Shown piece by piece: positions 41,786 to 63,513 of a stretch of DNA of 64,000 nt. Location of the stretch: positions 40,966,425 through 41,030,424 of the forward strand of contig NC_090020.1 of NCBI RefSeq assembly GCF_036417845.1, in the 5' to 3' direction. The translations under genes were made by a program, and so were the position numbers. How positions within the stretch are numbered: the stretch's first letter is position 1; the number at the start of each line of letters is the position of its first letter. The notes below the pieces were generated by a model that worked only from the letters and a program-made list of their open reading frames with translations, did not search any database and had not been told where the DNA came from. The stretch comes from Apteryx mantelli. Lineage: Eukaryota; Chordata; Aves; Apterygiformes; Apterygidae.

Positions 41786-41831
41786 GCATATTTTGGCGTT
41801 GCCCCACGGCATACTTTGGCGCTGCCCCGCG
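41786..41831 (+). repeat. 23-bp tandem duplication with E2F-like sites upstream of LOX
   Basis: Copy 1 (41786-41808) and copy 2 (41809-41831) match at 20 of 23 positions; all three differences are transitions. Copy 2 carries TTTGGCGC, matching the E2F consensus TTTSGCGC, and copy 1 has TTTGGCGT. The pair lies about 400 bp upstream of the TATA box. Confidence 0.85.
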
Positions 41832-42189
41832 GCCTGGCAGGCTCCGCGCGTCTGAGCGCGCCCAACGGCCTGCGCGCGCGCGGCGGCGCTGGGGGGCAAC
41901 GGCCCAAGGGCCCGCGCCGGCCGTTATTGCCCCCTCTCCCTCAGGCCGCCCCCGCGCGGGCCGGGCCGGGCCGGGGCCGAGGGCAGCCGTGGGGGAACTG
42001 TCAGGCGCGCACGTTTCCAGTCGCATTACGTGAACAAATAGCAGGGGAGCAGCCAGCCAGAAGGGCTTGTGTAACTTTGCAGATGTGCCAGAAAATTTAA
42101 AGTCCCTCATCTCTCCTCCTCCTTCTTCCCTCACTCCAGACACCAGCACGAGCCGGAGGAAGATGAGAGGCTGATTGTTTGCTCCAGCT

Positions 42190-42245
42190 CCTATTCACAT
42201 TCCCTCGCCTATAAATACTAGGGAGAAGGAAAGCCGATCTCGCCT
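42190..42245 (+). promoter_or_regulatory. LOX: LOX core promoter with TATA box
   Basis: A tataaata box is at 42210-42217, about 250 bp before the start codon, so transcription should begin near 42240. An acattccc motif at 42197-42204 matches the TEAD-type MCAT core (CATTCC). The TEAD reading is by motif only. Confidence 0.7.
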
Positions 42246-42300
42246 CCCTCCCCCTCGCCGAGTTTTCTTTTTTCTTCCCGAAGAGCCCGCGGAGCTCCTC

Positions 42301-42330
42301 ATGGCATCGCCCGGGGGCAGCCCAGCCTGA
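42301..42330 (+). other. Upstream ORF in the LOX 5'UTR (9 codons)
   Basis: An ATG lies 169 nt before the LOX ATG and about 60 nt after the inferred start site. It encodes MASPGGSPA and then TGA. The context is ctcATGg (C at -3, G at +4), moderate to weak. It ends well before the main start, so reinitiation is possible. Whether it is translated is unknown. Confidence 0.55.
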
Positions 42331-42469
42331 GACCCCGCTTCCCGCCTTTTCCTCTAAGCGCGGGGCCGAGACCCCCTCCCCCCGCGCAGGAAGGCGCCCC
42401 CCGCCCTCCTCTTTCTCCCCCTTTTCCTCCTCTTTTTTTGCTTCCCCGTGGATACCTAGGAAGAAGAAG

Positions 42470-52515
<10,046 letters not shown>

Positions 52516-53125
52516 GAAAGATGCAAGAAAATGGATGAACAGTGCCAAGTGTTTTGAACTGAAGTATCATTATATAAACTTCAATAGGATGTAAACACTA
52601 TAGAACAAAACTACAGAACATACATGCATACACCCACATACCTTATGTGATTTTGAAGCACTTCAGCTGCTTCTCAACAAAATCTGTAACTGGACTTTAA
52701 GTATTTGAATTGGCATTCCTTTTTAAACTATTGAAATGTGTGGAACTGGTGATTCATGCACAGATTTTTTTAGATTTTCAAAATATAACTCATTCATAGA
52801 AACATAAGCATTTCTTAACTCCTGAAAATTTGGAGTTCAGGTGATAATAGACTTCAGTCAGAATATTACTGGTGAATGAGTTGAACATATTCTAAAAAGG
52901 TAGCAAAACTTCATGTAAAATGCATTAAATGTGATAGAAAGTATAATGCCAGCTATCTCAGAAAATACCAGAATGAAAATTTGAGAATAATGCTACAATG
53001 CCATTAAAATAAAACTCACTGGGACACATTGATATGAATGAGAAAAGTATGTTCAGTTTTCAAGGGATATTAAAATACAGCAGAGAAGTACATATCTATT
53101 AGTTATACCCCTGTGAGAAAAGTTA

Positions 53126-53133
53126 TGTTTACA
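53126..53133 (+). promoter_or_regulatory. miR-30-type 8-mer seed match in the LOX 3'UTR
   Basis: TGTTTACA is a full 8-mer match to the miR-30 seed, about 610 nt after the stop. miR-30 regulation of LOX has been reported in human cells. Function here is inferred. Confidence 0.4.
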
Positions 53134-53693
53134 TTTTTAATACATTAGAAGTTTTACTTTTTTTTTAAAATCAAACACAAATGGGTTTTTGAAAGAAGCC
53201 TTTTTATCTTTGGCAGCCAAATTAAAGAACTGATCCACCTTTTTATATTGAACAGATTTTTCAAGGTGGGGCTTTTTAAAAGATTTCTGCACAAATAACG
53301 GCAATTAAAATAAATACCTGTCAAGAAGAAATGGGGCTCTTAGAAGAGACAAAGAAGAGTCCCTGATGTACTCATCTCTGGAAAAGCAACCAACTTGAAC
53401 AGGTTAACCATTAAAATAATGCAAGCAATTAACTCAGGTGGCACCGCAAACAGAAGTAGGTCAGAATCTCTAACATGGAATTTTTATTGTGAAAAAGCCT
53501 ACTACCTGCTTCCCCCTTAAGTACTGTACTTGACTTTTAAAATGCATATCTCAGCATTCAAACAATGAAGTGGAAAATATACTATATAGAGAGGGAGAAC
53601 AAAAGTGAATATATTTAACATATCCTACCTTAGGCCGTTCAGGAACCAAATACAACATTCTTAAGAGGAAAAACTTCAGCCCAAATTACTTAC

Positions 53694-53700
53694 TGGTGCT
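53694..53700 (+). promoter_or_regulatory. miR-29-type seed match in the LOX 3'UTR
   Basis: TGGTGCT is complementary to positions 2-8 of the miR-29 family. LOX is a known target in mammals along with other matrix genes. Whether the site acts here is inferred. Confidence 0.4.
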
Positions 53701-54670
53701 GGATATACCACCCCACCCCACCCTCCTTCCCCAAATTATTTTGCTTTTGCAGTGCACCCTGCTGTAAGCTAAAGTAGCTGTGATTTTGTTCTTAAACTGT
53801 GAAATAACATATCACAAGAAGATCTGGTGGCTTTTTCAGAAGATCACAGATCATGTAAAATGAAGGATTTACTTTTGAAACAAAGTGGCTTACAAATAAT
53901 TGATTGATATTGGTTATGTTTAATTGGTAGTTCAAAACACCAAATTAAACATCAGGGCTCAAATTTAATTTTTTGAAGAATGTGCTATTGATTATAGTTA
54001 AAATGAAAAAGCTGAGGAATCTGGAGAGGCTTTATTATCACTTCTGAGAATACTTTAGGCAATATTCACCTTAAGTATTTTATGAAATAGAACCCTACAA
54101 ATTTAATTTGGAAGTTTTATGAATTATCGTAACATCTTTGAAGGATCAACCTGTTCTTTACAATGTATATTTAAGTTTATTGTATGATTAAGTACTTCCA
54201 TCTTAATTATAACTATGCTACAAACTTGCGCAAATAGAAAGTATACCTAAAGAAACAGAATCTAAGAACCAGCAACCCAGTGCTTACTACCCAAGATTAG
54301 ATGTGGGTACAGAATGAATTTATACCTGCAGGTCCCCTCTTGTTTGTTCAGAGATCCATTTTAGTAACCAACCATCTGTACGGACACCTAACAGGAGCGA
54401 AATTTGAGAACTGGATTAGAAACCCATTTATTATATGCAGCTGCAAAATGAGGGTTTGTTAGGAGTTTAGACTTCTGAAACCTCAGCCCAAAGGCTTTTT
54501 AAGATGAAAAGGTTTGAGGGATGAAAGTGCATTTTCACCTGTCACCTTTCTAGGAACTTAGGTCAAAGCTGGTGTGAAAGTCCTGATGGCAGCTTGGGCA
54601 ACAGACCCAGAAATTACTGTAGTGCAAACCAGGCTGCGAGCACAGACTGCTTCCTAGTAAGAGCTCACAT

Positions 54671-54703
54671 GCACGCTCACCTTGTGCCTGATGGTGAGCG
54701 TGC
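54671..54703 (+). repeat. GC-rich inverted repeat (RNA hairpin) in the LOX 3'UTR
   Basis: Arms gcacgctcacc (54671-54681) and ggtgagcgtgc (54693-54703) are perfectly complementary around the 11-nt loop ttgtgcctgat. A U-G pair could add a twelfth step in RNA. Confidence 0.9.
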
Positions 54704-56378
54704 GATAAGAGAATGCTAACTGGCCACGGAGCAGCCAGCAGAAATTGAATTTACACCACAGTTTACAAGGCAGTAACCTGTTCATGTGTCTATACTCCAA
54801 GTGCCTGCAGAACTCCACTGAAGTCAGTAAGGACCAGAGGAGCACAAGTAGCTGTGTAGGTGGAACAAGCTGTAATATTGGACTTAGTCCTTTCAATGGG
54901 AACAGCCTGATTTGGGAATGTGTTGGACACCAGTAGCTTTAGAAAATTGTTGAGGCACAGTACATGGGAATAAGATGAACTGCATTACTGGGGGAGCTCT
55001 CTTCTAGGTGAGTGGCATCTACCGCCTGTTGATGCACTGGCATTTGTGGGATGTTGTAGCTACAAAGATGTTCTTTTCCTTAGCAAGATATTGTACAAAT
55101 TTTGAAAGGTGTTAAGCAACATGACACCAATGTACAAAATAGCACAAAATTGCTTAGGTGATATGGACCATCTATTTAAAAGATAAGAACCAGGGGTTTT
55201 AGAATTAAAAATGCAAAAATGTGTCTAACTTCCCCTTGATTGATCTATAGTAAATGCAGGAAAAGTCAAAGAGTTGATTATATAGCATGAGGAAGCATTT
55301 CTAAATAGGGGAGTGCCAACCAGTATTTTCAATAATTTGGCTCTGCAGTTTTGACCCAGACACCTTAACCTACTTTTTTCATACTGGAATGATATTTAAG
55401 AGATTACTTGCATTTTTGTTGAAAAACATTTATAAAAATGGTTTTGATAAAAGTTTATTTTATAAAGAAAATACTATTTTGAAATCCTTTTTACCAGGGA
55501 CAGGGCTTGTTCCTATTGTCTCTGAAAGGGGTCTTGCCATTGGTTTAAGTGGGAGCAATATCAGACTTAAATTTTGTGAAAATTCTAGTACAAAATTGCT
55601 GTCTTACAGTCTCTCATTTCCTTGAAAGGCCAAACTGTTAAAAATGTGCGTGAAGCAATTACCTCCCACATTTCAGATCTTTCGATAAAAAATTGCACAT
55701 AAGGAGTATTCTGAACACCAGACTCATTACAAAAGGGCTTTATGTTTTTTTAAATCCGGAAATACATTTGATATTTGCGTATTTCTAGACAAAAGTGTAG
55801 CAAAAATGACAGATTGGTCACCAACTGAACCAACGTATTGTGTAGATGATGTTTTTATGTTAGTAAAAGCCTATTCATTTTCTCTCTGCTCCAGAGTTTA
55901 CTATGCAGCATTGAAGGGGTGCAAACACCAAGGTACCCTCTTAGTCATTCATTCATGGTTTATATTGTACTTATTCAAACCAGCAGGGCAAATTTCATAA
56001 ATGAGACATTGAAAGATGGTTTATCCTGTGTCTCACATTTATGCCAATACGGCATTTTCATATTCTCCAAATTCTAGAAGGTGCTGAAATATTTTAACTT
56101 GAATTAAAACCAAAGAGTATGCTATTGGGAGGTTTTTATTATGCAACTAAATGCTACAGATACAGTGAAATGCCACTTGTTTTTTGCAACTTTTTGAAGG
56201 GTTTTCATTATTTCCTTCACTTTTCTTCCAAGAGTCTTAATTTCAAAAACTTTGCATCTTTATCTGAAGAGCTCTTATTTATAATATTCAGACACTAGCT
56301 TTGGATTCTTCATTGCACTTTCATATTCTTGTGTTACATGCCCGTATTATGGTTGCAAGTTTATGTGAAAATGACTTG

Positions 56379-56384
56379 AATAAA
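56379..56384 (+). terminator. LOX: LOX distal polyadenylation signal AATAAA
   Basis: A canonical AATAAA is followed within 10-35 bases by a GU-rich stretch (tgtttcaagtgttcagcttgtgg), the expected downstream element. Earlier AATAAA hexamers at 53008-53013 and 53309-53314 could give shorter mRNAs with 3'UTRs of about 0.5 and 0.8 kb. Confidence 0.65.
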
Positions 56385-58274
56385 ATGTTTCAAGTGTTCA
56401 GCTTGTGGAAGAATTGTATTTATTGTAGGACTTCATAAGAAGCCAGATCCATCTCTCAGTGAAAAAGCCTCAAAGAAAGCTGTGTGTATCTGTACAGAAA
56501 TGGGAAAGATGGCCATTTGACAAGTATTAATTGAAAGGTGGGTCTCAGGGTAAGAAGTGTCCAGTAGTTAGCTTAGTCAAAGAGTCTGTTGACTTGAGTT
56601 GGACTGTATTAGAAATCAGCACAAATGCAGGATGTTTGTTTAACGGTTGTGTTTAAGTGCCAAAAGGGCAGGAATTCAGAGAAGTCTCTGTTTTTCTTAA
56701 AACTTAGTTATCCCATATTTCTGCTAAACCTTTGTCTCAAAGATCTTTGTCTGTAAAAGAAAAAACCTGTTGACATATGCAAGAAAAAGGAATATCAAGT
56801 GCTTGCACGTATATGATTGTAAACACCACATTCTTGGAAAATAAATATTAAAACAACATTACAGAGCAGGTTCAGTTTAGGTAATTAGGCAGAAGACTTT
56901 TCAGTGTTTTTGTGAAAATATCAGCCATTTCATGCAAAATAGGAGTAAAAATTGCTCTTTGACATGATATTAAAATCCAGCCTTGCTAGTGATTTCATGA
57001 TGGCAAATACCAAGAAAAATAAACAAGTCTCTTTTTACGTGAAGCATTTCCATTTTTCTTCCTTTAACAAAAGCTTTTGGGGAAATGTCTTCTAACAAGA
57101 AAACTGTGGTTTAAAGCAGTCCTTATTCAGAAACAAAAGCATGAACAAAATGGCTGATTTTCTCTTGGATTTTTCTTCTTGTCTTTAGGCATGAGATATT
57201 TCATTAAGTTAATTACATTTTTGATGTCTTACCTGTCTTCACAGTTACTATCAAACACACAGTGCTCTAGACATGAGCCACTTTTAGCACATAAAAAAAC
57301 CCAAAACAGGGAATGAAAAATTTGTCTCCTAGCTGAACTGCCCCCCGCTGTTTGTGGGGCCACACGATTAATGAGACTCATGGCATTTATTATTCTGTAA
57401 TTCTGACTTGGTCTTGGAAAAAAATTTCATACCAAGTTAGAAACAAAAAAGAAGGTAAAAAGTTGCAATGGATGATAAATTACCTCTTGAACTACACTAA
57501 GGCTTAACTGTGAAGGCAGAATAGAATGACTTGTGGTTGGTCCGAATACATACCATGCTGTTAAAGATTACCGTGCCAAATTAGCTGTCTATGTAGAAAC
57601 AGGCACTTAGAAACCAATTTCAGAAATTCTGCTCCAAAAACATTACTCTCATGGAAATCAAGTTTAAGCTATGTTAGAAAGTCTGTGTAAATTAGACAAT
57701 TGCTTAACACATTTAACAGTTCCTCCGTAAACAGTTTATCCTTGGTGATTTACACTTTCTGAATACAAATCAACATTCTGCTGCCTTCTCCAATTTTACG
57801 CTCCACTGATTAAATAGGCTGAAGCGTGAAGCATTTCTGTTCCCTTCACTGAAGAATTAATACAGAAGAACATGGTTAAAAACACTTTAAGTAACAAGTT
57901 TTCAAACATTTAAGAAATATTGACTATAGCGCTCCTACCTTCAGAAAAATAGCATAATGACAGGAAAAATGTATTATCTTTTAAAATTAAGAAAACAAAT
58001 GTAGAATTATTTCAGATTTAAGCAATGCTGTGATAATGTTTCTATAATTTAACAAAATTATTCCAATATGTCCTAGAGCTAGGAGCTTCAAACTAATTAA
58101 AAACTTAAGTGCTAGTCCTAGAGCTCAAAGCTCACTTGGAATGGGAATCCACATAAATAAAACAATGCAGTCAAAACAATTAATATATGTGTATACAATT
58201 AATGCAGAAAACTATATTCAAATTTATTGAAAAGCAAGTAATCCCCTAGTTTTCAAATATCTACTACCTAGGTC

Positions 58275-59040
58275 TCATTCTGGACCTTGTGTTCACATTA
58301 AATCACTTGCCTAGTATCACAAAATTGGGTAGCATCATTCTACAATTAGAAAGTAGCCCAACACTTTCACTTAAGAATGACTGTAACTGAACTTTAACTC
58401 AATTAATTCTCCTTATTTAACCCATCCATAAAGCTGCCTGATGAAAGAAATGTTTCTGCCTGTTTGGAAATCTTCAGCCTCAGGATAACAATAGCATAAC
58501 TGTCTTCTTTTAAAAGAAGTTTACAACATTTAAACTAATACTGACTCTTCTAAAAGATACTGAAAAAATCTACTGAGATTGTTTTATCAATAAGGTTAAC
58601 GTGAAAATACTGCATATCTGAAAGCAGTCTAGCAGTATTTCACAATATGTACCCAGACTGAGAACATTTCTTCTATGGTATGGTACTGAACTGGAAAGCA
58701 TAGCAGAACTTGCGAAGAGTTCTTAATTTAATAATCACAGAAGGAAATAACTTTTCATATCACTGTAAAAATAAACTGATAATACTTTGAGAGGTCTCTG
58801 TCAAAACAATGTTACAGATATAAGTTACATTTAAGTGAGGTATATACTGAAAATGTTATCATAATGAAGAGAAAAATTTCTGAACTTTATCAGGAAACTC
58901 CAGATAAATTCACTAGGTTTATCAGTTCACAAAAATTGCTCAGTTGCACATATAAAATATTATCAAGTCTTGACCATTACTACTGATTTGTATAGTGCTT
59001 AGCACATTAAGGCTGTGATCCAGGTGAGTCACTAAAAATC
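58275..59040 (+). repeat. MIR-like SINE remnants downstream of LOX
   Basis: Two short segments resemble tRNA-core SINE tails: aaatcacttgcctagtatca at about 58301, and ttgtatagtgcttagcacat with ctgtgatccaggtgagtcac at about 58989-59031. Both are diverged; the DNA between them is unremarkable. Confidence 0.35.
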
Positions 59041-59551
59041 AGCTTAAAAACAGTAATAACTGATTAAATACGAAGCAATGCCAGTAACCTAATCTCTCTC
59101 ATTCATATCCAAAATATTTTATCAATCTTTTTTAGTAGAAGTGTTTTTAAAGAGGGAGGGGGGGAAAAAATGCTTTGATAAGTCAGGCTTCCTCCAGGAA
59201 GAATTCTATAGCCAGAAACTTGCTCAAATGCCAAGATAAACTAATGGCCCTAGATGTCTAAGCACAGGCAGTTTAGGATATAAAAATAAGGCAGTTTAGA
59301 ATAGAAATTCCTTAATTTTTACTGATATAATTGTAAATAGTCTTTTTTTTGAAGTATGTACAATCTTTAACTTCTTGGTCTTTAATATGAGTCAGTTCTT
59401 AAAATATGGAACTCATCTACTCAGAGAAAGATTAGCTGTCCATGAAGAAATGTTTTATAACTGACGACAGTTAACAAAAGAAATGTTTCTTGCCTTTATT
59501 GGAACCAGAGAAGTTGCATATCAAACGTTTGTTTGACTCTCATTTGGCTAG

Positions 59552-59568
59552 TTTTTTTTTTTTTTTTT
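59552..59568 (+). repeat. T17 homopolymer
   Basis: A run of seventeen T between LOX and SRFBP1. Confidence 0.95.
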
Positions 59569-60069
59569 AAGTGTTAGGTACTAGTTTGAGGGTCTGGAAA
59601 ACTTAGAGTATTTTGTATACCTCTAGTAAATGGATGGCTTTTTCTACAAAATATGATCCTTTCCCATGGAAAACCACAACAAACATATTTCCATGTTTTA
59701 TTTTGACACTTCTGCTCCTTAAGTCTTCCTTTAGGTCTGGCCTAGAATTTAATGTTGTTCCCTATAGTACAGTAAGAATAACAACAAGAAAAAAGGACAC
59801 CCTGAAAAATGAACGGTTATTTGAAATTCAGATTCCTCTGAGTAGCAATACAATTCAGGGAGATACTACTACATTTTATCCATATGCTGACATTTGCTTC
59901 TGATACAGAAGAGAACACCAGAAGGAGGGGTAAAGACATGCATAGATAATAAATAAAATGAGCAACTGGAACAATTTAGTCTTTAGGAACTTAACAGAAG
60001 GATGGATGGATATCTGTGGGATGCACATACAAAGACACAAAGCATACATGAGAGAGAGGAGGCCAAGGC

Positions 60070-60240
60070 TGCCCTGACTTATCCTCCCCAACCAGTTCTT
60101 CCTTGTTCATCAATGTAAGGCACAGCAGAGCATCTCCCCTCATTGGCTCCTCAGTCACCTCCATCAGAAAGTTATCATCAACGCTCTCCAAAAACCTCCT
60201 GGATTGCTTGCGTCCTGCTTTGTTGCCCTGGTTCAAACAT
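60070..60240 (-). mobile_element. CR1-like LINE fragment, - orientation
   Basis: The + strand text atcatcaacgctctccaaaa followed by acctcctggattgcttgcgt and cctgctttgttgccct resembles the reverse complement of the upstream ORF2 part of avian CR1. It is short and diverged, and it lies next to the oppositely oriented CR1 copy that starts near 60.45 kb. Confidence 0.5.
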
Positions 60241-60449
60241 AACAGTTCAAGAGTGCATCTGCAATAATAAACCTAATCACTCAGACTGAACATTTGTGGA
60301 AGCAATCAAAGAGAAACACCACCAAGTCCAAAACTGTGCTCTACTTCCAAAAGGACAGCCATGTTAAACACAACAATCTCCTCAAAACAAGCTGACAGTT
60401 AAATTTTGCAGATGGCATGGAAGTATTTCAGCATGCCATACTAGGGGCA

Positions 60450-62075
60450 CAAGCACTGAATAATCCTGCTTTAACAATACAGATTTGAGAAAAAAGAAAG
60501 CTGGCCTGACTAAGTAGTAAGATTAGGGAGATTAAAGAGAGCATCTGTGAAAAAGCTAAAAATGTATCAGAAGAAGGAAAACAAGAACAAGCTATAGCAA
60601 AGTACAAATACAGTAAGGCCAGAAGGAGTCTGCTTCCTAGCAAAACCATTAATAAATCTTTTTCAAAACACATCAGCAATGACGCTTGTCAGCATCTGTA
60701 GGACCATGGCATTTGAGGAAAACTCGGAGCAGAAAGCCATAGCAGAAAGACTTATAATTTGCTCTGTAGTAGCTGTGGAAAAAATTGAAGGGGTTCCCAC
60801 AGTGGAAGTTATAGAGGCTACAGAACAACAACAACAACAAAAAAAGGACGGAAGCAAGTCACCAAGGTCAGATGATACTCAATTCTAAAGAAAGTCAAGG
60901 TTGAAAGAGCAGAGTTACTGACTGTGCTACAGTTTATCTTAAAATCACACTGGCACCCAATGGTTGGAAGGCAGCAGATTTTTTGAAATTGCCAATTTTC
61001 AATAAAGTCTTGAAGAGGTGATTCAGGCAACTATACCCGTGTAAGTCTAAGTCTTGTATGTCTGAAGCAAATTAGTAGAAAGAAGAAGAGAATTAGGAAC
61101 ACATAAACATAAGATTAGGGAAGAGTCAACATAGCTTTTACAAAGGGAAATCATGCCTTAAAAGCCTACTGGAATTCCTTGAAGGGTTCATAAGCATGGA
61201 AATCTAGATGACACCATTCAGCTGGATTTTCAAAAGCCTTCTGACAAGTTCCCCTTGGCACAGGCTCTCAAGGAAACTCAATAGCCACAAAATAAATGAG
61301 AAGGTTCCTGCATGGCTAAATAATTGGCTAAAGAAGAAAATGAAAGATGGGGCTAATTGCTCAACTTTCAAAGTGGAAGGAGGTCACCAGTGAGTCCACC
61401 ATGACCTACCCTGTTTAATATATTGATAAATGACTTTAAAAAGGAGCAACAAACTTTCAATCAAATTTTTGCAAATGATAAAAACTTCTTCAAGGTAGTG
61501 ACTAAGACCAAGTGATCAGGTATTAGAATGGTAATTAAATGTTATGTAGATAAATTTAAAGTGCTACAGGAATAACAATTCTATCTTCACATATAATAGG
61601 CTACAAACACCATCAGTTATCAGAACAAAACATGCAGGTTATAATTGCGTAAGAATGTCAGTCCAATGCTCAGACACAATAACATAAAGCAATTTCAGTA
61701 CTAGGAATTACTGAGAAAGGAATAAAGAACACATCAGAAAACAGTACTATGACGATGTATAAACTGCACGGCATATCTGCATCTTGGGCAGTGTGTGCAA
61801 CTGTCTTCTCTGGCCTCCCTTTTCAAAAAGGGGCTTATAAGAACTGAAATTTTTTTCAGGCAAGATCAGCAAGGACAATCTCCTGTATGAAATTGTTTCT
61901 GTAAGAGGAACAATTAAATAAATAAGGGTCTTCAGTCAGTAAAAGAACCGACATGATGGTGATATAACAGACATCCATAAAACCCAAGTGGCATACAGGG
62001 TGAGTAAGAATCTGTTGTTCATTGTTTCTTCAAATGCAGAAGCCAGGGGCATTTAATAAACCTAGGTCTCTACAA
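60450..62075 (+). mobile_element. Ancient CR1 LINE with degenerate reverse-transcriptase region
   Basis: An extended stretch follows the order of an old CR1 pol gene. It includes acaaagggaaatcatgcctt (AFxKGxSC-like), cagctggattttcaaaagcc (LDFQKAFD-like), a GVPQG-adjacent remnant, tttaatatattgataaatga (LFNIFINDL-like), ttgcaaatgataaaaacttc (FADDTKL-like, with the catalytic region damaged) and a late block near 61960-62060. Frameshifts and stops throughout make it a pseudogene with no function left. It is in the LOX-SRFBP1 gap, antisense to SRFBP1. Confidence 0.75.
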
Positions 62076-62079
62076 CATG

Positions 62080-63010
62080 CTATATGAATTGCACAGTACA
62101 TTATCTTACACCCATAGCAGTCATTTATCAAGTTTCTGGATTCATTTGGTATAAGATTCTGAAAGACAATTATATTTAAATAAACCACACAGTTAAAGAT
62201 TAATTACCAGCTCAGAACTTTTGTTTCTATTAACCACAAGCAAAAACCTCTGAAGAAAAATTACAGTGAAGATTTTCATATCTTGAGCTTACTCCAAAAC
62301 TGAGAAATGCCGCTTAACCCAGTCAAATGTTCCTGAGTGTGCAAGAGATCTTCATTTTCAGCATTCTTTAAGAAATAACCAAATCATTTGGACTACCAAA
62401 GGTAGTCATAATACTACCTTTTCATATACATTCTATTTTCTTAAATATCAACATGAGGAATAAGAAGGATGACTTCAAATTATGCAACAAGTGCAAGACA
62501 TACATATTGGAGCACTCGGACATCTTCCAGAACAGGAATATTCAAGAGATTTTCAGTTCTTCAAACTGGCAGCATAATCAAAGAAAGATAGAGAGCACAA
62601 TTTATACAGGCCAGTATTTTATTAATATCTAGAATTTTTCATAACGTGAATATTACTGATCTACTTCTCTAGCTACTTAATAAATGTATGAATTTATGAA
62701 GTCTGTTCAAGTTTAAGAGATCTCTTACCTTTTCTCAGATGAGATGCATATGATAAAATATTCTTGGGATTATTTCTTCAGTAGTGATATTTTGCCTTCT
62801 CCCCTCTCTACTTACATCCAAGGCCTCAAATAGTCTTAAGTATATTTTTACTCAAACGAAACTCCAAAGAATCCATACTGCTCTTAGAGGGCATAAATGA
62901 TGTTCCTCAAAACATTCATTTACTTTAGGGTGTATTTCATTAATGGCAAGACTATGTAAGAGCACTTGAAAACCAACACCACATGACCTTGTGTTAGTCA
63001 AGACAGCACA
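62080..63010. other. SRFBP1 3' flank or distal 3'UTR
   Basis: Nothing coding. Depending on which polyadenylation signal is used, the part above 62600 may be SRFBP1 3'UTR. Confidence 0.5.
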
Positions 63011-63018
63011 TTGCCTTA

Positions 63019-63024
63019 TTTAAT
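63019..63024 (-). terminator. SRFBP1: Candidate SRFBP1 polyadenylation signal ATTAAA
   Basis: On the - strand ATTAAA lies about 300 nt after the stop and is followed by a GU-rich stretch (tgtggtgttggtttt). A second candidate, AATAAA at 62619-62624 (-), would give a 3'UTR of about 0.7 kb and has a U-rich region after it. Which is used cannot be decided from sequence. Confidence 0.45.
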
Positions 63025-63325
63025 CTTCATTAGAAACAGATGATTAGTTCTAGCAACAAAGCTTTTAAAATATTATTTTACAGGCTTCAAAGAATAAGGA
63101 CAGTTCAATGAAAATAATTTAAAGACATCTAAATATGGCTAAAAAAAAGACATGAATTCTTAAAACTTGTAAAAATATTATCTCATTGAAGACTTCTAGT
63201 CTGTCTTCCATTCTTATCACGAGGCAGGGGGGAAGTGTTCCAACACCAGTTGTTACTCCATAAGAAAATACCACCAGATGCGAATCTACAAGAATTTTCT
63301 TTTAAAATCTGAATTTACATAAAGT

Positions 63326-63513
63326 CTAGTCATCAAATTTAATCCTTTTCCCTTGGAATGCTGTAATTTGAGACATTTGTTCCCGACGTTTCTTGCTTGC
63401 TTCCCACGAAGGATGAAGAGGCTGCTCCAAACATGCTTTTTTATTTTTGCATTTAGTACCTGCAGCTTCAGCAAACTGATGCTTTTTGAGCTGTGGTTCC
63501 TTTTTAGGAAAAG
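63326..63513 (-). CDS. SRFBP1: SRFBP1 last coding exon (partial gene; the rest lies beyond the right edge)
   Basis: SRFBP1 (p49/STRAP) is a BUD22-family nuclear protein that binds serum response factor; yeast Bud22 acts in small-subunit ribosome assembly. On the - strand an acceptor (ttgtacag) precedes a frame reading FPKKEPQLKKHQFAEAAGTK, CKNKKACLEQPLHPSWEASK and KRREQMSQITAFQGKRIKFD, then D and stop TAG. The LHPSWEASKK block and the FQGKRIKFDD end are the hallmark BUD22 C-terminus. The exon starts in phase 2: its first two bases complete a codon begun in an upstream exon outside the window. It gives 61 whole residues. Convergent orientation with LOX matches mammalian synteny. An alternative unspliced start (Met codon near 63541) is unlikely given the acceptor. 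Confidence 0.9.

Larger units (their letters stand above)
52516..56400 (+). other. LOX: LOX 3'UTR, about 3.9 kb
   Basis: Continuous AT-rich sequence with no supported ORF runs from the stop to the polyadenylation signal at 56379. It includes several ATTTA elements, a C-rich tract near 53708-53732, a miR-29-type and a miR-30-type seed match, and a perfect inverted repeat at 54671-54703. The length fits the long LOX mRNAs known in vertebrates. The exact 3' end is inferred. Confidence 0.7.
56405..60065. other. LOX-SRFBP1 intergenic gap
   Basis: AT-rich DNA with MIR-like remnants and a T17 tract. A second AATAAA near 56840 could serve a slightly longer LOX mRNA. No gene was seen. Confidence 0.55.

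Noticed and set aside
60679-60888. 69-codon frame ending in a Gln-rich run
   Set aside because: Part of the decayed CR1; the Gln run is a short acaaca simple repeat.
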